A DNA stretch of 12,903 nucleotides from Acidobacteriota bacterium (GTDB lineage Bacteria > Planctomycetota > Phycisphaerae > WQYP01 > JAJZKJ01). The position numbers and the translations under genes were made by a program. Positions 6,862 through 12,903 of this stretch are shown one piece after another (positions within the stretch are counted from its first letter, which is position 1; each line of letters starts with the position of its first letter). The DNA lies in NCBI GenBank assembly GCA_021804195.1, contig JAJZKJ010000016.1, positions 1 through 12,903 of the forward strand, in the 5' to 3' direction. The notes beneath the pieces are model-generated. The model was not told the origin of the DNA and ran no database searches. It was given only the letters and a program-made list of their open reading frames with translations.

Positions 6862-9479
6862 ACGGCAGAATGTATCTTTTGCCTCGCAAGCCATGCCGTA
6901 AGATTGGGCTGCTGCGCCGTGCGCAGCGCAACACAATCCCCAATGGCATCCTCCGCGCTTTTGAGGGCGCGATCCGCCGCCATTACCTTGTGCGTGGAAA
7001 AGAAATTCTGTACTGCCGTCTGCTTTTCTTCGCTGCAAAAACTCCCCGTCGCGCCCACCAATCGCGCGCCCATCATGGTCGTAATCTGAGCATGAACCTT
7101 GTCCCAATTGTCCTGGATATACTGCCAGGCAACCTGCTGCGTATCGCGGCTTCGTAGCGCAATAACAAAAAAGAAGGCAGAATCCTGATTGCGCACCCGC
7201 CCGGACGTGGCGTAATCCAGAGCGCGCCGCAACAAAACCGGATCGTGGAAATTTGCCAGCGAAAAGAGCGCTGCCGTCTGCACGTCTGGATTGGTGGCGG
7301 TCTGGCTCAGCTTGAGAAACTGGTCGAAGAGGTGGCTGTCGCCATTCGCCGTGGCAATGCTCAACGCCGCGCGCGCAATGGCTGGATCGACGCTCGCAGG
7401 ATTCTGGATATACATCTCCGTCTGGCGCTGGGCTTCGGCCATCACCTGCGGATCGCGCCCAATTCTGCCCAGAACCTCAAAGAGCGTTGCCCGTAGTTGA
7501 TGCTGCTCCAGCGACGCTGTTGGAGCCAGCGTCTTGACGCGATCATAGGCAGGCCCAAATTGTTGCCGCACCCAGGCCGCCAGCAAATCGCGATCCGGGC
7601 CAGTTGCGATGCGATCACTCACTGCGCCCAGCGCCGAGGCCACATTCTCAATGACCGCAGCGTTGGGATCGTTCTTCAATTCTGCCGCCAGATTGAGATA
7701 GTCTCCAACGCTGGCTCGACCAGAGCGCATCAGCGCCCACGCATTTCCGGCAAACCCAATTCGCTCGACGGGGGTGAGCGCCGTTTCGATCCCGGCGAGA
7801 ATGGCCTGATTCTCCTCCGGTTTATAAACGCTGCGGTAGTAGCCCTTGTCGCCGGCATCCGCAAAGAAAATGGCAGACGCGGGAACGGTCAATGTCTGCG
7901 CGGCGGAGGCAAGCAGTTCACACTTCGGCTGTTTCGCAGTCTTGAAGCAAACAGGGACGCTCCATGTCTGCGGATGCTCTGGTTTCACGCCGGGGCTGAG
8001 AAAAAATCTCTCCTGCGAAACCTGGGTCGCGCCGTTCTTCGGCGTGGAGAAGTGAAGCAGCGGCACTCCCGGCAACGCGACAAAACTTTGCATCACTGTA
8101 TCAACGGGCATCCCGCTGGTCTTTGTCTGTGCATTCCAGAAGTCCTCTGCCGTCGCGTTGGCGTACATGTGCGCTTCCAGATAATTGTGAACGCCGCGCC
8201 GAAATGTCTCTTCGCCGACGTAGTTTTCCACCATCGCCAGAACCGCACCGCCCTTTTGGTAGGTGATGCCATCGAACATTTCATTGATCTCCGACGGCGT
8301 ATTCGCCGTGGCGCGAATGGTGCGCGTCACCTTGCCCGCATCCACATTCAGAATGGCATCCAGATCGAGCGCGTCATCCTGCGGCTGCTTCCATTCCGGG
8401 TGCCAGGCAGCGACGGGCTTGCTCTCCATCCATGTGGCAAATCCCTCGTTGAGCCAAAGATTGTCCCACCACTGCATCGTGACCATGTCGCCAAACCACT
8501 GGTGCGCCATCTCATGCGCCACCACAATGGCAACGCGCCTTTTGGCATCAAGAGAAGCGGTCTTCTCGTCGATTAGAAAATCTGTTTCGCGATAGGTAAT
8601 CGCGCCGAAGTTCTCCATCGCTCCAGCTTCAAAATCTGGAATCGCGATCATGTCCAGCTTCGGCATGGGATATTTAATGCCGAAATAATTGTCGTAATAG
8701 TGCAGCACAAACTCAGCGGCCTTGACTGCATAGGCTCCAAGTTGCACCTTGTCGGGAGTGGCGCAGGCGCGGATCGGAACGCCATCGCTCTCGCCGGAGA
8801 CGCATTGAAAATCCCCCACCAAAAATGCCACCAGGTAGGTGGACATCTTTGGCGTTGTCGCAAACAAAATCGTATGCTTGCCTGCCATCGGCCCCGGCGT
8901 GTCTGAAACAATGTTGGTGTTGGAAATCGCCGTATCGCCAGCATCCACAATCAGTCGCGTGGTGTAGGTGGCCTTCATCTCCGGCTCGTCAAAGGACGGG
9001 AAGGCGCGACGCGCATCCGTTGGCTCAAACTGCGTGACGGCGTAGTTGCGCCTGGCGGTTTTGGAAAGATAAAACCCGCGCAATTGATCGTTCAAAATGC
9101 CGCCATACAAGATGTGGATGGAGGCTTTGCCTGACGGCAGGGCATCGGCAACGTGAAACGTGGCCTGCTCCTTACCCGCATCCAGCGTGACCGTGGCGGG
9201 TTGCGTTTTGCCTTGCGCCGTAATCGTGACTTGCTTGAAGGTGATCTCCGCAGCGTTGAGCGTGATGGTATTGGAGGACTGCGCCAGCACAACATCCACG
9301 GTCTCATCGCCGGTGAAGGTCGCCGCCTTCAAATCGGGAGCGAGGGTCAGCGTGTAATGCGTTGGAGAAACCCCGGCGGGCAGCCTCTGCGCATGGGCCG
9401 CCAACGTTGCCGCAAGCAAGAGTACCAGGCCTGCCATCTTCGCGCCTGTACTGACAATTCCATTTGATCGAAGAAACAT
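6855..9479 (-). CDS. Secreted M1 family zinc aminopeptidase with ERAP1-like C-terminal region
   Basis: The 874-residue product resembles aminopeptidase N and relatives, which remove N-terminal residues from peptides. Residues 1-30 look like a Sec signal peptide: a basic start, a hydrophobic run, and AAHA before Q31 as probable cleavage site, so the enzyme should act in the periplasm or outside the cell. The N-terminal beta domain (about 33-230) is followed by the catalytic domain with substrate-binding GAMEN (286-290), zinc-binding HEMAH (322-326) and third ligand Glu345 in LWLNEGFATW, the correct 18 residues after the second His, and transition-state Tyr407 in ITYQKG. From about 500 on, a helical ERAP1_C-type region follows. 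The ATG start is supported by AAGGGAG (9484-9490), although only four bases away. It is separated from copD by 142 bp and probably has its own promoter. Natural substrates cannot be read from sequence. Confidence 0.93.
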   Translation of the reverse strand: MFLRSNGIVSTGAKMAGLVLLLAATLAAHAQRLPAGVSPTHYTLTLAPDLKAATFTGDETVDVVLAQSSNTITLNAAEITFKQVTITAQGKTQPATVTLDAGKEQATFHVADALPSGKASIHILYGGILNDQLRGFYLSKTARRNYAVTQFEPTDARRAFPSFDEPEMKATYTTRLIVDAGDTAISNTNIVSDTPGPMAGKHTILFATTPKMSTYLVAFLVGDFQCVSGESDGVPIRACATPDKVQLGAYAVKAAEFVLHYYDNYFGIKYPMPKLDMIAIPDFEAGAMENFGAITYRETDFLIDEKTASLDAKRRVAIVVAHEMAHQWFGDMVTMQWWDNLWLNEGFATWMESKPVAAWHPEWKQPQDDALDLDAILNVDAGKVTRTIRATANTPSEINEMFDGITYQKGGAVLAMVENYVGEETFRRGVHNYLEAHMYANATAEDFWNAQTKTSGMPVDTVMQSFVALPGVPLLHFSTPKNGATQVSQERFFLSPGVKPEHPQTWSVPVCFKTAKQPKCELLASAAQTLTVPASAIFFADAGDKGYYRSVYKPEENQAILAGIETALTPVERIGFAGNAWALMRSGRASVGDYLNLAAELKNDPNAAVIENVASALGAVSDRIATGPDRDLLAAWVRQQFGPAYDRVKTLAPTASLEQHQLRATLFEVLGRIGRDPQVMAEAQRQTEMYIQNPASVDPAIARAALSIATANGDSHLFDQFLKLSQTATNPDVQTAALFSLANFHDPVLLRRALDYATSGRVRNQDSAFFFVIALRSRDTQQVAWQYIQDNWDKVHAQITTMMGARLVGATGSFCSEEKQTAVQNFFSTHKVMAADRALKSAEDAIGDCVALRTAQQPNLTAWLARQKIHSAVQ

Positions 9480-9505
9480 ATCGCTCCCTTGCTTTCCAAT
9501 CTGCT

Positions 9506-9534
9506 GAAGTTACATCCAATCCGAAGTTGAATCC
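9506..9534 (-). repeat. Pair of 12-bp imperfect direct repeats upstream of the M1 peptidase gene
   Basis: On the leftward strand GGATTCAACTTC (9523-9534) and GGATGTAACTTC (9506-9517) match at 10 of 12 positions with a period of 17 bp. The nearer copy ends 26 bases before the M1 start codon. The pair could be a regulator binding site or part of the promoter, or may be chance. Confidence 0.3.
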
Positions 9535-9621
9535 AAATTTCTTAATCCGCACTCCTACCCTATCTGGAGAACTCCGGTTTCGTCATCTGCAAGCCGCAGA
9601 CCGAGGCCGCAAATCCGTGCC

Positions 9622-11229
9622 TCATGCCTCACGATAATCCAGAAGAATCAGACCAATCAGTATCAAACAAATCGGCCAGGCCCACGCGACCCTGCGGCTG
9701 ATTTTTCCTTGAAGCCTCAACTCCAGCCAGCGCGATCCGCCTGCAAAAACGGCGCAGACCGCAACCGCTGTATGGCCCATCTCCGCCAAAAGCTCTTCCT
9801 TCACGTTGCCGAGAGAATGACTGTGCGTCAGCAGCACAGCTCCGCCCAGCGCGCAGACGGCGGGAAACACCAATGCTGCTTTTTTTGAAAGAATGCGCCC
9901 CGTCTGCACGCCCCACTCAAAGGCAACAAAGCTGAGGATCAACAGAATAAAGAAGCGATGTTCCAAATCTTCCGGGTTGTAGAAACTCTGCCAGAATCCC
10001 CGCGAACCAAGCGGCCAAGCCTCTGGATCAGCGCGGAAAAATAAAAAAATAGCGAGTCCGAGAAACGCGAACGGCCAGTTTCGCGCCCAAAGCATTTTTT
10101 TCGAGTGCGCCAGCAGTGCAAAAATTCCGGCGCACAATACGACAACGCCAGCCCAATGGTGGTTGTACTCCGACCATGCCTGCTCCACGGCATTATTGGT
10201 GCTGCCTGCAACCTCCAGCGATGGGTCGTAGTCCCGGATGGCCTGCGCGATGGGCTGCACAGGAGGCATGGCGCTCAATGGCGGCGTATGCAGCCTGGGC
10301 CAGCGTGGCGACATGCGCGCAGCAATCTCTGGAAGCGAGAGTCTTCCCTGCACCAGGTCTACGGCGGGCGGCTGCGAAGTGAGCGAGGCCGCCGCCAGAA
10401 TAATAATGAAGCCGATTCCGATCTCCACTTCAGTGGCGCGAGAGATTCGTAACAGTAACGGTTGCATATTCGACGGAAATGCGCGAATCGACACAAAATT
10501 GCTGGCTCCCACCCCAAGCACGCCCAGAAGCAGCGCACATTTGGCAACCAGAACAACTCCATACGCCGTCCCATACACCGCGCTCCAGGAGCCGGTATAG
10601 ATGCAGGCCATCCACACTCCCGCCACAACCAACGCAACCACAGCGCCGACGGCCATCTTGGAATAGCGCGGAAGGATTTTTGCCTTGACGTCAGCATCTT
10701 GTTCCACGGCAAGAAATATCCAGAGATATGGGAGACTTGCGATCCAGACCGCCGTGGCCAGTTGATGAATCGCAGTCAGGACAACCAGTAACGAACGATC
10801 TTCCAGACGGGAGGCGGCGTGGCTTGTCCAAACGCTGGCTGCCAGTAATGGAAGCGCAAATCCCATCCAGCGCAGAGAGAGACGGCCTGCGGCGCGATGC
10901 AGGCAGCCCAGGAAAATGCCCGCTGTAGCAACGGAGAGCGCGCCAGCAAGAACATAGTTGGCCGTCAGCAAATCTGCAACGCGCAGATCGCTTGTGCCCA
11001 TTAACATGGCGCTATCCAGCGCCACAAAGAGTACCTGCGCGCCAATCAATCCCAGTGCCGCGCCCACAAGCAGACGACGCGCCTTTGCAAACAACCCGTC
11101 GCGCTTTTGCTCGCCCCGCAGGATACCCACGCAAAAAACAATCCCCCCGATGAGCAGCGACTGGCAAGCGAGCGTACCAGCCCGCAGAAGAACCGCCGCC
11201 AAGGGGTAATCCCGCAGAAACCAAAGCAA
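9622..11229 (-). CDS. copD: CopD family copper-resistance membrane protein with a second C-terminal membrane domain
   Basis: The first ~285 residues hold about eight hydrophobic helices and match the CopD/PcoD family, inner-membrane proteins thought to work with periplasmic CopC in copper uptake or homeostasis; typical features are AIHQLATAVWIASLPYLW (His155) and VAKCALLLGVLGVGASNF. A Pro-rich non-membrane segment of about 65 residues follows (286-350). The C-terminal ~190 residues add about six more helices carrying conserved-looking polar residues: EYNHHWAG (H357/H358), PEDLEHRFF (H424), LLTHSHSLGN (H469/H471) and EMGHTA (H486). I cannot assign this part to a named family. I chose the TTG at 11227-11229 (535 residues) because GGGAGGG lies six bases upstream; a TTG at 11244 in the same frame would add five residues but has no SD. 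copC lies 46 bp upstream, clearly a functional pair. Confidence 0.85.
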   Translation of the reverse strand: MLWFLRDYPLAAVLLRAGTLACQSLLIGGIVFCVGILRGEQKRDGLFAKARRLLVGAALGLIGAQVLFVALDSAMLMGTSDLRVADLLTANYVLAGALSVATAGIFLGCLHRAAGRLSLRWMGFALPLLAASVWTSHAASRLEDRSLLVVLTAIHQLATAVWIASLPYLWIFLAVEQDADVKAKILPRYSKMAVGAVVALVVAGVWMACIYTGSWSAVYGTAYGVVLVAKCALLLGVLGVGASNFVSIRAFPSNMQPLLLRISRATEVEIGIGFIIILAAASLTSQPPAVDLVQGRLSLPEIAARMSPRWPRLHTPPLSAMPPVQPIAQAIRDYDPSLEVAGSTNNAVEQAWSEYNHHWAGVVVLCAGIFALLAHSKKMLWARNWPFAFLGLAIFLFFRADPEAWPLGSRGFWQSFYNPEDLEHRFFILLILSFVAFEWGVQTGRILSKKAALVFPAVCALGGAVLLTHSHSLGNVKEELLAEMGHTAVAVCAVFAGGSRWLELRLQGKISRRVAWAWPICLILIGLILLDYREA

Positions 11230-11235
11230 GTCCGA

Positions 11236-11242
11236 CCCTCCC
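11236..11242 (-). promoter_or_regulatory. Ribosome binding site GGGAGGG for copD
   Basis: On the leftward strand GGGAGGG ends six bases before the TTG at 11229. It lies inside the reading frame that would start at the TTG at 11244, so it favours the shorter copD. Confidence 0.6.
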
Positions 11243-11275
11243 AATCATCGGCAGATTGCTCTACCGTACTTCGCG

Positions 11276-11656
11276 TTATTGCACAGTAAAGGGAATTTCT
11301 CCGCGTGTAATGTGACCATCCGTTGCCAGCACTTGCCAATGCAGCACGTACTGCGCCGGAGCCAATCCCTGCGCCTGCGCATCCAACTCTGCTGGGCCTG
11401 CGGGTGTTGTCATCGTGATCGGCTGCGCTTTTCCGTTTGCATCCGTCAACGTCAATGAACAACGGCTGGCATCAATGCGGGAATTGTAATGGAGCGCAAT
11501 TCGCACATTGGCTCCATGCACAACCGCGTGCGCGGCGGGCGTGGAGTCAACCAGAATGGCATGAGCCAGCGCCTTCGGCGCAGCACCCAGCAGCAGCGAC
11601 GCGCAAAGTAAAAATGAATACACGCGATTTTTCTGAAATATATTTTTTAGAAACAT
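11276..11656 (-). CDS. copC: Periplasmic copper-binding protein CopC
   Basis: From the ATG at 11656 the product has 126 residues. Residues 1-31 form a signal peptide (MFLKNIFQKNRVYSF, then a hydrophobic run, ending ALA) and the mature protein would begin with His32 in HAILVDSTPAA, as expected for CopC, where the N-terminal His takes part in Cu(II) binding. The rest is a small beta-barrel domain ending with WQVLATDGHITRGEIPFTV, in which Asp113 and His115 supply the other known Cu(II) ligands. The Met-rich Cu(I) site of Pseudomonas CopC is not visible, so this is probably a Cu(II)-only form. The frame is open upstream as far as 11806, but that part overlaps glk and lacks a secretory start. GGGAG lies ten bases before the ATG. 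The protein probably passes copper to CopD, encoded next. Confidence 0.9.
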   Translation of the reverse strand: MFLKNIFQKNRVYSFLLCASLLLGAAPKALAHAILVDSTPAAHAVVHGANVRIALHYNSRIDASRCSLTLTDANGKAQPITMTTPAGPAELDAQAQGLAPAQYVLHWQVLATDGHITRGEIPFTVQ

Positions 11657-11690
11657 CCTGAACACACTCCCTTCGGAGGAACGGTGGAAT

Positions 11691-11705
11691 AAGCGTTCAA
11701 CGCTT
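11691..11705. repeat. Short perfect inverted repeat centred on the glk stop codon
   Basis: AAGCGT (11691-11696) and ACGCTT (11700-11705) are perfect 6-bp arms around a 3-base loop that is the glk stop codon (TCA on the + strand, TGA on the leftward strand). No T-run follows on the leftward strand, so a classical terminator is unlikely. It may be chance or a weak end-of-gene hairpin. Confidence 0.35.
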
Positions 11706-12773
11706 CTTGGTTGCAGGCGTCTTCGCATCGATCTGCGATACCGATGCTGCGCGAATGCTGTGCCCGGAAAGCTCCGCCGCGCGCGCCTCGGCATAGGCTG
11801 CTGCACCTATCAAGGCAGCGCGACTCTCCATGATGATGCGCACCGGCATGTGGCCCACCAGATCGCTCATGCGACCTTTATCGCAAAACGCGCGCATAAA
11901 AGTGCCGTCCTGCATTTTTTTAACCAGCTTGGGAGCAATCCCGCCACCAAGATAAAGCCCGCCGTGGGCCAGCACCTTCAACGCAAGATTTCCCGCTTCT
12001 GCTCCATACGAGGCGACAAACATATCCAGCGTCGTTGCACATAGTTCACTCTGGCCCGATTGACCGGCCTCCGCAATCACCGCATTCGGGTCTTCCTGCT
12101 CCATCCGCTCCTTGAGACAGGCAGGCTCCTCCATTCGCTTGATGTCGCGCAGAAAGGTGTAGATATTTTTCAATCCGATGCCCGATGTAACTCGCTCCCA
12201 GCTCACGCGGCCCTTGAGTTCCTGCTGCAAATAGCGCAGTAGTTCGATCTCCATCTCCGTGCGCGGGGCGAAGTCCACATGTCCGCCCTCCGAAGCCACT
12301 GGAATATGCATCTTCCCATTCCAGAAGATCAACGCCTCGCCCAGGCCGGTTCCCGCAGAGACCAGGCCGCGATTGCCAATACTTTTTGGATCGCCTTCAT
12401 TGAGTTCGCAAATCTGATCTGGACGCAGCTCTGGAATGCCATAGGCATTGGCCTCCAGATCGTTCATCAGGAACACATGCTCAATGTCCAGTTGACGGGA
12501 GAGTTGCCACCGATCCAGCACCCAGGGCAGATTGGTAAGCTGGATGCGCCCATCGCGCACCGGGCCAGGAGCGCCAAAGCAGGCGGCGAAGATATTTTCT
12601 TTTTTCGCCTTGTCGCTGACCGGAGCCTGCAAAAACTCGCCCACGATCTCCTGCAAGTTGGCATATTTTCGCGCAGGAAAAATTTGATCGCGAACGTGCT
12701 CCAATTCGCCTTGCTGAAATTGATACAGCGCCAGATGCACCTTGGTGCCGCCCACATCCCCTGCCAAAATCAT
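11697..12773 (-). CDS. glk: Glucokinase (Glk family, ROK-unrelated bacterial type)
   Basis: Glucokinase phosphorylates cytoplasmic glucose with ATP to glucose-6-phosphate, feeding glycolysis and the pentose phosphate route. The 358 residues are somewhat longer than the ~320 of E. coli Glk, mostly through a C-terminal tail rich in Ala, Lys and Thr (about 335-358). Motifs in order are GDVGGTKVHLAL (5-16, phosphate loop), CFGAPGPV (65-72), LMNDLEANAYGI (102-113, catalytic Asp105), SAGTGLGEALI (139-149), SEGGHVDFAP (161-170, glucose binding), SGIGLKNIY (197-205) and GGLYLGGGIAPK (271-282). The ATG start is well supported: GGAGGGG (12779-12785) lies five bases upstream, and the ATG overlaps the stop of the preceding gene as ATGA. 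That gene looks like 6-phosphogluconolactonase, so both act around glucose-6-phosphate. copC follows 40 bp downstream. Confidence 0.95.
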   Translation of the reverse strand: MILAGDVGGTKVHLALYQFQQGELEHVRDQIFPARKYANLQEIVGEFLQAPVSDKAKKENIFAACFGAPGPVRDGRIQLTNLPWVLDRWQLSRQLDIEHVFLMNDLEANAYGIPELRPDQICELNEGDPKSIGNRGLVSAGTGLGEALIFWNGKMHIPVASEGGHVDFAPRTEMEIELLRYLQQELKGRVSWERVTSGIGLKNIYTFLRDIKRMEEPACLKERMEQEDPNAVIAEAGQSGQSELCATTLDMFVASYGAEAGNLALKVLAHGGLYLGGGIAPKLVKKMQDGTFMRAFCDKGRMSDLVGHMPVRIIMESRAALIGAAAYAEARAAELSGHSIRAASVSQIDAKTPATKKR

Positions 12774-12903
12774 CGTGTCCCCTCCAGCGTTCCCATCCCC
12801 GCCGCGTTGGGCGCGGGCAACTCTGCTGCGGCAGCCCGATCCAGCAGAAAAAGCAGCTTCCCGGATTCGGGACGGATAAGCTGCGACGGCGTTTTCTCTG
12901 GAT
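12770..12903 (-). CDS. pgl: Probable 6-phosphogluconolactonase (DevB/Pgl type), C-terminal end only
   Basis: Only the last 44 codons or so are inside the window. The frame reads from about base 12901 leftward to a TGA at 12770-12772 that overlaps the glk ATG. The peptide contains TPSQLIRPESGKLLFLLDRA followed by AAAEL, which resembles the C-terminus of DevB-type 6-phosphogluconolactonases (a P-x-Q-L-I-x-P, then a hydrophobic Leu-Asp-x-Ala-Ala-Ala motif). The enzyme hydrolyses 6-phosphogluconolactone to 6-phosphogluconate in the oxidative pentose phosphate pathway. Neighbourhood with glk supports this: glucokinase makes the glucose-6-phosphate that glucose-6-phosphate dehydrogenase turns into the lactone. 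The two alternative frames are also open over this short stretch, so the call rests on the peptide motif, the ATGA overlap and context. The catalytic region is not in view. Confidence 0.6.
   Translation of the reverse strand, partial: PEKTPSQLIRPESGKLLFLLDRAAAAELPAPNAAGMGTLEGTR

Noticed and set aside
7497..8576. A 359-codon open frame on the + strand opposite the M1 peptidase gene.
   Set aside because: It lies wholly antisense to a gene with intact catalytic motifs. The product is rich in Arg, His and Cys with no recognisable domain, typical of a GC-rich shadow frame.
9586..9600. TCTGC-AAGCC-GCAGA hairpin downstream of copD as a terminator.
   Set aside because: Only a 5-bp stem and no T-run on the leftward strand; too weak to call.
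11657..11806. A 50-residue N-terminal extension of copC.
   Set aside because: It overlaps the 3' end of glk, is Arg-rich and would hide the signal peptide; the ATG at 11656 gives a clean secretory start.

Overview
The window is chromosomal DNA from a moderately GC-rich bacterium. It is packed with housekeeping and metabolic genes: the longest gap between genes is about 150 bp. The protein style suggests an acidobacterium of the Terriglobales/Acidobacteriaceae kind: a secreted M1 peptidase, a CopD with a long extra membrane domain, frequent TTG starts, and several genes without a Shine-Dalgarno (SD) site. This placement is an impression from protein flavour, not a computed result. I see no mobile element, CRISPR array, tRNA or rRNA.

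Bases 1-6861 are read rightward. The window opens inside cinA (5' end missing), then plsY and gpsA overlap by 4 bp. GpsA makes sn-glycerol-3-phosphate and PlsY acylates it, so the pair forms the entry to phospholipid synthesis. Next is a membrane HAMP/HD-GYP protein, a probable c-di-GMP phosphodiesterase, followed by ftsY (SRP receptor GTPase), ribD and ribE (riboflavin synthesis), probably one transcript. The same extended -10 motif (TGNTACACT) stands before plsY and before ftsY.

Bases 6855-12903 are read leftward. In transcription order: the 3' end of a probable 6-phosphogluconolactonase gene (pgl), glk (glucokinase), copC (periplasmic copper-binding protein), copD (large inner-membrane protein) and, after a 142-bp gap, a secreted M1 zinc aminopeptidase. 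pgl and glk overlap by 4 bp and the next two gaps are 40 and 46 bp, so pgl-glk-copC-copD looks like one operon joining glucose entry and the pentose phosphate route with copper handling. The ribE and M1 genes converge and overlap by 7 bp at their stop codons.

I found no clear new defence, mobile or RNA system. The items most worth checking are the uncharacterised His-bearing C-terminal membrane domain of CopD and its linkage to glucose genes, and the repeated promoter motif with a nearly leaderless plsY.
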